DNA of 62,486 nucleotides from Actinomycetes bacterium. Its GTDB lineage: Bacteria; Actinomycetota; Actinomycetes; Streptosporangiales; Streptosporangiaceae. Below, piece after piece: positions 33,607 through 41,638 of the stretch. Positions within the stretch are counted from its first letter, which is position 1, and each line of letters opens with the position of its first letter. The stretch covers positions 1 through 62,486 of the forward strand of contig JAJYTD010000021.1 in the NCBI GenBank assembly GCA_021793235.1, read 5' to 3'. A model generated the notes under the pieces. That model saw only the letters and a list, made by a program, of their open reading frames with translations, made no database searches and was not told the origin of the DNA. The translations under genes were made by a program, and so were the position numbers.

Positions 33607-33630
33607 ATGACGTTCTTCTTCCTGCGTTAG
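33607..33630 (+). CDS. Leader micro-ORF MTFFFLR
   Basis: A seven-codon frame ATG...TAG encoding MTFFFLR in the leader of the methyltransferase gene. No strong ribosome site. Three consecutive Phe codons then Leu-Arg-stop resemble ribosome-stalling leader peptides of inducible resistance genes. Its reality rests on position only. Confidence 0.35.
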   Translation: MTFFFLR

Positions 33631-33673
33631 CCGCCCCGTCGGCGCGACGCGGACCCCCCGGTGCCGACGATGC

Positions 33674-33694
33674 GGGACGGTTTCCCCCCGTCCC
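33674..33694 (+). promoter_or_regulatory. Second leader hairpin
   Basis: Perfect 7-bp stem GGGACGG/CCGTCCC with a 7-nt loop, between the MTFFFLR frame and the coupled micro-ORF. It could alternate with other leader structures. Confidence 0.5.
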
Positions 33695-33722
33695 GGGCTG
33701 CGACGTGGGAGAAAACACCATC

Positions 33723-33782
33723 ATGCGCACTACACGCGCGTATGCTCCATCCCCGCGTCCCGGCGCTTCCGCTGTCCTGTGA
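33723..33782 (+). CDS. Coupled leader ORF ahead of the methyltransferase
   Basis: A 19-residue frame beginning MRTTRAYAPS whose TGA overlaps the GTG of the methyltransferase (GTGA). GGGAG stands 12 nt before its ATG, whereas the methyltransferase GTG has no ribosome site of its own. This makes re-initiation or coupling likely. Confidence 0.45.
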   Translation: MRTTRAYAPSPRPGASAVL

Positions 33783-34879
33783 CGGCGGCGCGCCTGGTGG
33801 CGCGGTGCGTTCGCGGGCTGGAGCCCGCTGTAAGCACCGAGATCCTGCAAAGCGGATCCGCATCCATCACCTCACTCGCCCACCGCGAGGTGGTCTACCG
33901 AACCCCGGCCGCAGACGCACCGTACCCGCGGACGGCCGATGACGTCTTCCTTCTCGCCGAACGCCGCGGCGACATCGGCCCGTACAAGAGCGACCTGGCG
34001 GCTTTGGCGGAGTTGGCGCACGCGGTGGACCTCGACGCCCTGGAGCGCGAACGCCGCGCCCGCGGCGGTCCTCGCGGCTTTGCCGGGATCGACATCTCAG
34101 CGTCCTATCTGGGACGGCGCACCTACAACCGCTACGACATCGAAGACGCGATCGGCCCGGTCCTGGCCCAGCGTCTCGGTGTCCCTTACCACGCACGTAG
34201 GAACGGCACCGCTCCGCCCCCGGACTACAGCGGATGGCGGCTGACCCTGGACGGCACACACACCACCCTGCTGCTGCGTCTGGGCACGCGACCCGCCCAC
34301 CGGCGCTCCTACAAGAGGGCGACGGTTCCGGGAACACTGCACCCACCGCTCGCCGCGGCCATGGCGCTGCTGGCCGACCTCCAGCCCGGTCAGCGGATCA
34401 TGGACCCGTGCTGCGGCGCCGGCACGCTGCTCATCGAGGCCCATCACGTCGTGCCGGGGACCACCCTGCTGGGGTTCGATCTGGACCCCGAGGCCCGACG
34501 CGCCGCCGAGGCCAACGCAGCCGGCACCGCCCCCCTGCGGATCGAGCGCGCCGACGCCGGTGGGCTTCCCGTCGCCGATGGAAGCGTCGACCGGGTCCTG
34601 TGCAACCCCCCATGGGAAGGGCAGGTGGCGGCGGGCGGGCGGCTGGCGGCCCGCCCTGAGCGGTGGTGGCGCGAACTCGCCCGGGTCCTCACCGGGCAGG
34701 GACGCGCGGTCGTGCTCGTGCCCGATGCCCGTGGCCTGACCCACGCCCTCGCCCACGGCCTGGAGCCCACGCACGTACGGCAGGTGAGCCTGTCCGGCCG
34801 CCGCCCCCTGATGGTCCGGCTCGAACGCACGCGCTCCCCCGGCCCACGGCGCACAGCCCACCGGGGAAAAGGCGGGTAG
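33779..34879 (+). CDS. THUMP/UPF0020-type RNA methyltransferase
   Basis: A 366-residue SAM-dependent methyltransferase of the UPF0020 family (RlmL/Trm11/TrmG10-like). The N-terminal part (VARCVRGLEPAVSTEIL) resembles the THUMP-associated region; the catalytic Rossmann domain has IMDPCCGAGTLLIEA (motif I), LLGFDLDPEA (motif II) and VLCNPPWEG (motif IV, NPPW), which is the signature of N2-guanine or base-exocyclic-amine methylation of RNA. The rRNA or tRNA target is not determinable. The GTG start is coupled to the 19-residue leader ORF. The 330-nt structured leader and the promoter motif shared with the erm gene suggest antibiotic-inducible expression. Confidence 0.85.
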   Translation: MTAARLVARCVRGLEPAVSTEILQSGSASITSLAHREVVYRTPAADAPYPRTADDVFLLAERRGDIGPYKSDLAALAELAHAVDLDALERERRARGGPRGFAGIDISASYLGRRTYNRYDIEDAIGPVLAQRLGVPYHARRNGTAPPPDYSGWRLTLDGTHTTLLLRLGTRPAHRRSYKRATVPGTLHPPLAAAMALLADLQPGQRIMDPCCGAGTLLIEAHHVVPGTTLLGFDLDPEARRAAEANAAGTAPLRIERADAGGLPVADGSVDRVLCNPPWEGQVAAGGRLAARPERWWRELARVLTGQGRAVVLVPDARGLTHALAHGLEPTHVRQVSLSGRRPLMVRLERTRSPGPRRTAHRGKGG

Positions 34880-34970
34880 TTCCTCCCCGGGGCAGCCGTG
34901 ACCCCGGGGGCGCGCGTGCCCTCGGACCCTCCCGGAGTCCGGATCGCCGCCCTTGCCCTCGCAAGGCGGG

Positions 34971-35019
34971 GGCCGCGGGTCCTTTGATGGTGCCGCGCAC
35001 CATCAAAGGACCCGCGGCC
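34971..35019. terminator. Bidirectional terminator hairpin
   Basis: Perfect 22-bp arms (34971-34992 and 34998-35019) with a 5-nt loop CCGCG. It lies between the convergent methyltransferase and alcohol dehydrogenase genes, 4 nt from the latter's stop, and can serve both. Confidence 0.85.
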
Positions 35020-35023
35020 CTGC

Positions 35024-36064
35024 TCAGGCGTCGGGCACGATCACCGCGCGGCCGTGGATCCGGCCGGCCATCATCCGTTCGTAGACCTCAGGGGCCTCCT
35101 CGAGTCCGTAGCGCTCCACGTGCACGCTCACCGCACCCTGCTTGGCCAGGTCGACCAGCTCGATCAGTTCCGAGCGGCTCCCCCAGTAGCTGGTACCGAC
35201 ACGCGTCCCAAAAGGCACCGACGTGAAGGACACCGGGATCGCCCCGTCGCCGATGCCGACCATGTTGATGTCGGAGTCCATGGCGACCACCGCCGCCGCG
35301 AGGTCGGCTGTCGGCTGGGCGCCCACGAAGTCGAACACCACGTCCGCCCCGTTTCCACCGGACAGCTCCCGCACCGTGTCCACCGCGCTCGACTCCGACA
35401 CCAATGTGTGGTGGGCGCCGCTGCGGCGCGCGATCTCCAGGCTCTCCTCACGTACGTCCAGAGCCACGACCGTGGTCGCCGAGACCGCCCGCAGCAGCTG
35501 GATCGCGACGTGCCCGAGCCCGCCTGCCCCGATCACCACGGCCGTACTGCCCGCGAAGAGCTTCGGCAGCGACCGCTTGATCACGTGGTAAGGGGTCAGC
35601 CCCGCATCCGTCAGCGGCACTGTCCGCACCGGATCCAAATCACCGATCGGCACCACATGGCGCGCGGAGTCCACCACCATGTACTCGGCCAGGGCCCCGG
35701 GCGCGCCGAGCCCCGGCGGTTGGATCCCCAACTCCGCTGCGCGCGGGCAGTAGTTCTCCAAACCGCGCGCACACGCCCGGCAGGCGCCGCACCCCCACGG
35801 GCCGTAGACCACCACAAAGTCCCCCGCTGCGATGCCCTTGACCTCAGGACCGACCGCCTCGACCCGGCCCGCCCCCTCATGGCCCAGCGTCAGCGGCAGC
35901 TCGTAGGGGAAGCTCTCGGCGGACCAGCTCATCACCTCCAGGTCCGAATGGCACACCCCGGCGGCCGCGACCTTCAGCAGCACCTGCCCCGGCCCCGGCT
36001 CGGGTACCGGAACATCGACGACCCGCGGAATCTCCCCGATATTGGCGTACTGGACCGCCTTCAT
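35024..36064 (-). CDS. Zinc-dependent alcohol dehydrogenase
   Basis: A 346-residue medium-chain dehydrogenase. The catalytic zinc ligands are Cys38 (AGVCHSD) and His62-Glu63 (TLGHEGAG); the structural zinc loop has four Cys (GPWGCGACRACARGLENYC); the NAD(P) fold is VVIGAGGLGHVAIQLL with Asp after strand 2 (VALDVREE), favouring NAD. Similar proteins oxidise primary alcohols or reduce aldehydes. The ATG follows GGGGAG closely. The 600-nt upstream region, shared divergently with erm, carries a very long inverted repeat. Confidence 0.93.
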   Translation of the reverse strand: MKAVQYANIGEIPRVVDVPVPEPGPGQVLLKVAAAGVCHSDLEVMSWSAESFPYELPLTLGHEGAGRVEAVGPEVKGIAAGDFVVVYGPWGCGACRACARGLENYCPRAAELGIQPPGLGAPGALAEYMVVDSARHVVPIGDLDPVRTVPLTDAGLTPYHVIKRSLPKLFAGSTAVVIGAGGLGHVAIQLLRAVSATTVVALDVREESLEIARRSGAHHTLVSESSAVDTVRELSGGNGADVVFDFVGAQPTADLAAAVVAMDSDINMVGIGDGAIPVSFTSVPFGTRVGTSYWGSRSELIELVDLAKQGAVSVHVERYGLEEAPEVYERMMAGRIHGRAVIVPDA

Positions 36065-36194
36065 GGGTTCTCCCCTTCTCTCCGCTGAAGCAGAAACCTT
36101 CCGGGGACGGCTGCCCCGTACTCGTCATTCCACGCCTGAGAAGAGCGGTAGGGGCTCCTTCGCGTTGTCCGTGTTGACGCTTCTATTACCGCTC

Positions 36195-36250
36195 GATCTT
36201 GACGCTGTGCACGTCTGAACCGCAGTCCAGACGTGCACAGCGTCAAGATC
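36195..36250. promoter_or_regulatory. Perfect 23-bp inverted repeat between adh and erm
   Basis: Arms 36195-36217 and 36228-36250, each built on TTGACGCTGTGCACGTC, are exact complements around a 10-nt loop. A further TTGACGCT lies at 36174-36181 in the same orientation as the left arm. It may be an operator, or a transcription block insulating the two divergent genes; there is no T-run. Confidence 0.7.
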
Positions 36251-36282
36251 GGCGAAAGTTTCACCACCAGGATACAGCTGCC

Positions 36283-36304
36283 TTTACATTGTAGATTCAT
36301 TTTG
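36283..36304 (+). promoter_or_regulatory. AT-rich promoter motif of the erm leader
   Basis: CTTTACATTGTAGATTC followed by ATTTTGTG, matching the motif at 33427. With TAGATT (36292-36297) as -10, transcription would begin near 36304, where GTG opens a seven-codon frame (GTG AAA AGG GGT TGC CCC GCC TGA). That gives a leader of about 430 nt before erm. Confidence 0.6.
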
Positions 36305-36354
36305 TGAAAAGGGGTTGCCCCGCCTGAGCCTTCCTCCCTATCGTCGTATTCGCT

Positions 36355-36477
36355 ATGTGTGCCTTCTTCGGTATCCCCAACGTCTGGGCGGCGACCCGGT
36401 GGGGAAACGCGCTCGTCCGCCGTCCGCGCCACCCACCGGGACGCCGCCCTGGACCGGTAGCCCCGAGCCGCTTCTGA
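36355..36477 (+). CDS. Possible erm leader peptide
   Basis: A 40-residue frame beginning MCAFFGIPNVWAATRW within the erm leader. No clear ribosome site. It is a candidate for macrolide-dependent stalling as in other inducible erm genes. The coding is otherwise unremarkable, so confidence is low. Confidence 0.3.
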   Translation: MCAFFGIPNVWAATRWGNALVRRPRHPPGRRPGPVAPSRF

Positions 36478-36700
36478 ACCGCATTCCCTCGCTTCGGTCC
36501 GCACTTCGCGTGCCCGGCCGATGCGGAATGCGCAGCCGCAGCCTGCTCGGATCCTTCCGCTGTGCGCTGTCCGCGCGGCGGTCCGCCGGCGACCGGTCCC
36601 GGGCCCAGTCATGTCCGATGACCATCGGACGGGCAGCCCGGACCGCACTCGACCTTCTTGTGCCGCCACGCGGCCGTTCCGTGCTGCCCGTCCACGTCCG

Positions 36701-36719
36701 CCGCCCCAGCCCGGGGCGG
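36701..36719 (+). promoter_or_regulatory. Hairpin just upstream of the erm ribosome site
   Basis: CCGCCCC/GGGGCGG, 7 bp with a 5-nt loop, directly before AGGA at 36721. A second perfect hairpin, GTCCGATG/CATCGGAC, lies at 36613-36630. Both could take part in leader refolding. Confidence 0.5.
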
Positions 36720-36735
36720 CAGGAACGGACCTGCT

Positions 36736-37587
36736 GTGGCACACTCCCGACAGCCCCGCGCCGGAGACCGGCGCCGCACACTCTCGCAGAACTTCCTCAC
36801 CGACCCCTCCCTCGCCCGCCGGATCGTCCGCATCGCCGGGGTAGGCCCCGACGACCGCGTGGTCGAAGTCGGCGCCGGCGAAGGCATCCTGACCCGCGCC
36901 CTCGCGTCCGCCTGCCGCGCCGTCACCGCCTACGAGCTCGACCCGCGCCTGGCCGCCGCACTCGCCGCCCGCCGCATCCCCGGTGTGCGCGTCGTGCACC
37001 AGGACTTCCTGCGCTCCGCCCCGCCGGGCGGCGCGTTCTCGGTGGTCGGCAACATCCCCTACGCGATCACCTCGCCGATCGTGGGCTGGTGCCTGAACGC
37101 GTGCGGGCTCACCTCGGCGACGCTGCTCACCCAGTGGGAGTACGCGCGCAAACGCACCGGCGGCAACGGGCGCTGGAGCCGCCTCACCGTGCAGACCTGG
37201 CCGCTGTTCTCCTGGCGGCTGGCCGGCCGGATACCGCGGGACCGGTTCGATCCGATCCCGCGCGTGGACGCGGGGGTCCTGCTCTTGCGCCACCGACAGC
37301 GCCCCCTGCTCCCGCCCGGAACACTCGGCGACTACCGGCGCCTCGTGGAGCTGGGCTTCACCGGGGTCGGCGGATCGCTGCGCGCATCGCTGCGGCGCGG
37401 CCACCCGCCGCAGCGGGTCGACGCCGCCCTGGCCGCGGCCGGGGTCGACCGCGCGGCCGTCGTCGCCTTCGTCTCCCCCGACCAGTGGATCCGGATCTTT
37501 ACGCACCTGCACGGCCTGCGCGGCGTCACCGCCGCGCAGGAGCATGAGGCAGAGCAACAGGCGGCGCGGCGGCGCCGCTCCCGGTGA
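36736..37587 (+). CDS. erm: Erm-type 23S rRNA adenine N6-methyltransferase
   Basis: A 283-residue rRNA adenine dimethylase of the Erm family, which methylates A2058 of 23S rRNA and gives macrolide-lincosamide-streptogramin B resistance. TLSQNFLTDPSLARRIVR opens the domain, VVEVGAGEGILTRAL is SAM motif I, YELDPRL motif II, and VVGNIPYAITSPIV is the NIPY motif IV. LLTQWEYARKRTGG distinguishes Erm from KsgA, where the sequence differs. A basic C-terminal tail (ARRRRSR) is common in actinomycete Erm proteins. The GTG at 36736 is chosen, with AGGA upstream; an ATG at 36658 would add a Pro/Ala-rich extension. No biosynthetic cluster is visible, so it is a resistance gene rather than producer self-protection, as far as this window shows. 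Confidence 0.93.
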   Translation: MAHSRQPRAGDRRRTLSQNFLTDPSLARRIVRIAGVGPDDRVVEVGAGEGILTRALASACRAVTAYELDPRLAAALAARRIPGVRVVHQDFLRSAPPGGAFSVVGNIPYAITSPIVGWCLNACGLTSATLLTQWEYARKRTGGNGRWSRLTVQTWPLFSWRLAGRIPRDRFDPIPRVDAGVLLLRHRQRPLLPPGTLGDYRRLVELGFTGVGGSLRASLRRGHPPQRVDAALAAAGVDRAAVVAFVSPDQWIRIFTHLHGLRGVTAAQEHEAEQQAARRRRSR

Positions 37588-37719
37588 GCCGATCCCGGTA
37601 CGCAAGGGGCGCCGGAGCTCGCGGTCGCTGCGCCCGGCGCCCCGCCCCGGTCGGGATACTGGGACGGGCGGCGCGACACGAACGGCGATCGGCCGACGGA
37701 CCAGGACCAGGGAGGGCAC

Positions 37720-40700
37720 GTGCTGGTACTGCACGGCATATGGGATGCGGCCGACGGCGACGCACCGCTGGTGCTGTGGGGAGAGGACTCCACCCGGTCG
37801 ACGCGCACGGCGTCGCGGGCACGGGTCCGGCCCCACCCCTACGCCATGCCGGAGGCCGCACTGCGCGACGCTATCGCCGGGCCCGCCGCAGACGGCACCA
37901 AAATCGCCAAGGCCCGCGCCACCGAACTGGAACTGCATCTTCCCGGCTCCGCCTCCCACCCCCTCCCCTCCCCCGGACTCGGGCCGGTCCCCGAGGCGCC
38001 GACCGTGCGCCAGCCCCGCCTGCGCCTGTGGCAGGTCCCCGCCCTCCGCATCCCCGCCGACTCCGCTCTGCCGGCCGCGCTCCGCGACGTTGCGACAGGC
38101 GACACCGCCCTCGGCCCCGGACTCCGGCACCTCATGGCCGTACAGCACTTCGCCGAACACCTCGTCACCTCCGGGCGCCTCCTCCCCCGCATCGTCGGCG
38201 ACCCGCCCGAGGCCCGTTGGCGCCCGGTGCTCTCCGGCACCGACTCCGACCACTTCACGGCCCTCGCCACCGCTCTCCCACCGGTCGCCCGCGCCCACCT
38301 CGAGCCCGACGCCACGGACACCGGCGACGCCGCCGCTGTGGTGTTCGCCGCGCTGTGCCACCTGACCGACACCACCGCCCGCTCCCGCCTCAGGTCGGCA
38401 CCGCCACGGCGCGCCCGCAGCGGGCTGACCGCCGCACTGGTCTCGGCTGATGCCCGCCTCGGCGCTTCCGGCCCCACCGGCGAACCCGCCGACCGGCTGG
38501 CCGCACGACTGCGGGAGTGGCACAGCCGAGCACAGCACCCCCATCAGCGGGCGCGGCTGCTGTTCCGGCTCGTGGAACCCGACCCCGATACCCCTGCCGC
38601 CGACACTGCCGCCGATCAGCGATGGCGGGTGGAGTTCTGGGTGCGGTCCGGAACCGATCCCAGCCTGCAGCTCTGCCTGGCCGACCTGTGGCTGGGAGAG
38701 GGCGGTGCCTGGCTGCCCGACGACGTCGAGTCGGCGATGCTGAGCGACCTGGCGCGGGCCGCCCGGTACTACCCCGCTGTGCAGCAGGAACTGCGCGAGC
38801 TGGCCCCGGCCGCCATCACCACGGGCGCCGGCGGCGCCTACACGTTCATCCGCGACATCGCACCACGGCTGAACGCGGCCGGATTCGCCGTCGTCCTCCC
38901 CGAGTGGGCCGGGCAGCGGTCCCTGGGCCTCCGGCTCACCGCGCGCGAACAGCAGTCCGGCGCGCGCGGTGGCGGGATCGGGCCGAGCGACCTGGTCGAC
39001 GTCTCCTTCGAAGCCGTCCTGGGCGATGAGCACGTGGACACCGACGAGCTCGCCGAACTGGCCCGCCTCAAACAGCCGCTCGTGCGGCTGCGCGGGCGCT
39101 GGGTGGAGGTCGACCCGGCGCACCTGCGCACCGCGTTGGACTTCCTGCGTCGCCGCGGCCGCGGCACCATGCGCCGCGACGAGGCCCTGCGCACGGCGAT
39201 AGGCGCCCAAAGCACTGTCCCGCTCCCCGTCGCCGGCGTGGACGCCGACGGCGCGCTGGGCGCACTGCTCAGCGGAACCGCCGAGCAGCGGATCGCGCCG
39301 ATGCCCACCCCGGCCGGCTTCGCCGGTTCGCTGCGCCCCTACCAGGAACGCGGCGCGGCCTGGCTGCGTTTTCTGGGCGGCCTGGGGCTGGGGGCGATCC
39401 TCGCCGACGACATGGGGCTGGGCAAGACGGTGCAGCTGCTCGCCCTGCTCACCGGCGAACGCGGCGGCCGGCCTGCGGCCTCCCCCGGCCCCACATTGCT
39501 GATCTGCCCGGTGTCGCTGGTCGGCAACTGGCAGCGCGAAGCCGCCCGGTTCGCTCCAGGTCTGCGGGTGCACGTCCACCACGGCCCCGGCCGGCCGCGG
39601 GGCAACGCTTTGGCGAGGACGGCCGGCGCCGCCGACCTGTTCGTGACCACCTACGGGGTGGTGGTGCGCGACTCCGCCGAACTCGCCGCGATGCCCTGGC
39701 ACCGCGTGGTCTGCGACGAGGCGCAGGCGATCAAGAACAGCACCACCCGGCAGGCCCGGGCCGTTCGGGAACTGCCCGCGGACTCCCGGATCGCGCTGAC
39801 GGGCACGCCCGTGGAGAACAACCTCGGCGAGCTGTGGTCGATCATGGAGTTCGCCAACCCGGGGCTACTCGGGCCGGAGGCGTCGTTTCGTCGCACCATC
39901 GCCGACAGGGTCGAGAAGGCCGCCGGAGGCGCGGGCGGCCCGCAGGCGGATGCCAAAAGCACGGCCCTGCTGAAGCGGCTGACCGGACCGTTCATCCTCC
40001 GCCGGCTCAAAACCGACCGGTCCATCATCTCCGACCTTCCGGACAAGCACGAGATCCGCACCTGGTGCACGCTGACGCCCGAGCAGGCCTCGCTGTACAA
40101 GGCGACAGTCGATGACATGGCCGAACGCATCGACGATGCCGACGGCATTCAGCGCAAAGGGCTGGTGCTGGCGACGATGGCGCGGCTCAAGCAGATCTGC
40201 AACCACCCCGCCCAGTTCCTCGGGGACGGGTCGGCGCTGGCCGGGCGCTCGGGCAAGCTGGAACGCCTGGAAGGGCTGCTGGAGGAGGCGCTGGCCGAGG
40301 GTGACAAGGCTTTGTGCTTCACCCAGTACACGGCGCTGGGCGACCGGCTGGCCCCCTACCTGTCGGCGCGGTTGGGCCGCGAGGTGCTCTGGCTGCACGG
40401 CGCCACGCCGCGCCCGCGGCGCGAAGAGCTGATGCGGCGCTTCCAGGAGTCGGGTGAGCCCATGGTCTTCCTGCTCTCGCTGAAGGCGGCCGGGACCGGG
40501 CTGAACCTGACCGCCGCCACCCATGTCGTGCACATCGACCGCTGGTGGAATCCGGCCGTGGAGGACCAGGCCACCGACCGGGCCTTCCGCATCGGGCAGC
40601 GGCGCGACGTGCAGGTGCGCAAGCTGATCTGCGTCGGTACTTTGGAGGAGCGCGTGGACGAGATGATCGAACGCAAGAAGGCCTTGGCCGAAAGCGTTGT

Positions 40701-40788
40701 CGGCACCGGTGAGGAGTGGCTGACAGAGCTGTCCACCGACCAGCTGCGCGAGGTCATCCGCCTGGCTCCCGAGGCGGTGACCCGGTGA
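37720..40788 (+). CDS. SNF2-family helicase/ATPase
   Basis: A 1022-residue SNF2/SWI2 ATPase. The N-terminal 520 residues are actinobacterial-specific, containing a predicted SNF2_N-associated (DUF3670/HelA-N-like) region but no motif I can assign. The helicase core runs from about 530 to 1010: LADDMGLGKTVQ (Walker A), DEAQAIKN (DEAQ box), LTGTPVENNLGELW (motif III), then in lobe 2 SLKAAGTGLNLTAATHV (motif V) and DRAFRIGQRRDVQV (motif VI). GGGAGG precedes the GTG. The stop overlaps the start of the SWIM gene. Such SNF2-SWIM pairs are common in actinobacteria; the role is probably nucleoprotein remodelling or DNA repair. Confidence 0.93.
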   Translation: MLVLHGIWDAADGDAPLVLWGEDSTRSTRTASRARVRPHPYAMPEAALRDAIAGPAADGTKIAKARATELELHLPGSASHPLPSPGLGPVPEAPTVRQPRLRLWQVPALRIPADSALPAALRDVATGDTALGPGLRHLMAVQHFAEHLVTSGRLLPRIVGDPPEARWRPVLSGTDSDHFTALATALPPVARAHLEPDATDTGDAAAVVFAALCHLTDTTARSRLRSAPPRRARSGLTAALVSADARLGASGPTGEPADRLAARLREWHSRAQHPHQRARLLFRLVEPDPDTPAADTAADQRWRVEFWVRSGTDPSLQLCLADLWLGEGGAWLPDDVESAMLSDLARAARYYPAVQQELRELAPAAITTGAGGAYTFIRDIAPRLNAAGFAVVLPEWAGQRSLGLRLTAREQQSGARGGGIGPSDLVDVSFEAVLGDEHVDTDELAELARLKQPLVRLRGRWVEVDPAHLRTALDFLRRRGRGTMRRDEALRTAIGAQSTVPLPVAGVDADGALGALLSGTAEQRIAPMPTPAGFAGSLRPYQERGAAWLRFLGGLGLGAILADDMGLGKTVQLLALLTGERGGRPAASPGPTLLICPVSLVGNWQREAARFAPGLRVHVHHGPGRPRGNALARTAGAADLFVTTYGVVVRDSAELAAMPWHRVVCDEAQAIKNSTTRQARAVRELPADSRIALTGTPVENNLGELWSIMEFANPGLLGPEASFRRTIADRVEKAAGGAGGPQADAKSTALLKRLTGPFILRRLKTDRSIISDLPDKHEIRTWCTLTPEQASLYKATVDDMAERIDDADGIQRKGLVLATMARLKQICNHPAQFLGDGSALAGRSGKLERLEGLLEEALAEGDKALCFTQYTALGDRLAPYLSARLGREVLWLHGATPRPRREELMRRFQESGEPMVFLLSLKAAGTGLNLTAATHVVHIDRWWNPAVEDQATDRAFRIGQRRDVQVRKLICVGTLEERVDEMIERKKALAESVVGTGEEWLTELSTDQLREVIRLAPEAVTR

Positions 40789-41576
40789 GCGGCGCACGCG
40801 GGGCCGGCGGGGAGCTCGCTCGGAACTCCCGGACCTGGTGGTCGCACCGGTTCATCGACGCTCTGGAGGCGGGGACCGAGGCGGGGCGGCTGCGGCGCGG
40901 ACGCGGCTACGCCGCCCAGGGGGCAGTACGCGACCTGCGCGTGCGCGCCGGTGAGGTGACCGCCCGGGTGCAGGGGTCGCGGGCCCGGCCCTACCGGGTC
41001 AGTCTGATCCTTCCGGTCCTGGACGAGGAGCAGTGGGCCACCGTGGCGGCCGCGCTCGCCGGGCAACCATTGTTCCGCGCCCGGCTGCTGGCCGGCGAAC
41101 TGCCACCCGAAGTCGAACAGGTCTTTGCCGTCCTGGGGCTGCGGCTGCTCCCGCGCGGTCTCTCCGACACCGTGCTGACCTGCTCCTGCCCCGACTGGGG
41201 CGCCCCCTGCAAGCACGTGGCCGCGGCGTTGTACGTCCTTGCCGACTCCCTTGCCGAGGACCCGTTCCTCCTACTGGCCTGGCTCGGCAGAGACCGCGGG
41301 GCATTCCTGTCCGACCTGCGCAGGTATGCGCGCACCGGCGCGGCGGCCGCGGACGAAGCGCCGCAGGCCCCCTTCGCCGACGTGCCCTGTCCCGCGGTCG
41401 CGGCCGCCACAGAGCCGGATTCGCCCGCCGGGTTCTGGGAGTCCCCGCCGCTCCCCGGTCCGCCCCCGGCCGCACAGCATCCGCAGCCCGCGACCTTCTC
41501 GGCCGACCCTCCCGGCGACGGCCCCGACCTGATCGATGTCCTCGCCCCCCTCTACGAGCGACTGATGGATCGCTGA
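40785..41576 (+). CDS. SWIM zinc-finger protein coupled to SNF2
   Basis: A 263-residue protein with a SWIM zinc finger, CSCPDWGAPCKHVAA (CxCxnCxH), at about residues 130-144. The N-terminal part begins NSRTWWSHRFIDALE; VRDLRVRAGEVTARVQGS is a conserved pattern in these proteins. The last 70 residues are Pro/Ala-rich. The GTG overlaps the SNF2 stop (GTGA), so the two proteins are made together and very likely form a complex in which the SWIM finger contacts DNA or protein. Confidence 0.9.
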   Translation: MSGARGAGGELARNSRTWWSHRFIDALEAGTEAGRLRRGRGYAAQGAVRDLRVRAGEVTARVQGSRARPYRVSLILPVLDEEQWATVAAALAGQPLFRARLLAGELPPEVEQVFAVLGLRLLPRGLSDTVLTCSCPDWGAPCKHVAAALYVLADSLAEDPFLLLAWLGRDRGAFLSDLRRYARTGAAAADEAPQAPFADVPCPAVAAATEPDSPAGFWESPPLPGPPPAAQHPQPATFSADPPGDGPDLIDVLAPLYERLMDR

Positions 41577-41638
41577 TCGTGCTCGGCCCGCTGACCGATC
41601 GCCCACGGCATGTCAGCAGTGCCTGCTGGGAAGCGAGC

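Noticed and set aside
36061-39702. 1200-codon minus-strand open frame opposite erm and SNF2
   Set aside because: Low-complexity Gly/Ala/Arg product, no motifs, and antisense to two genes with clear domain signatures.
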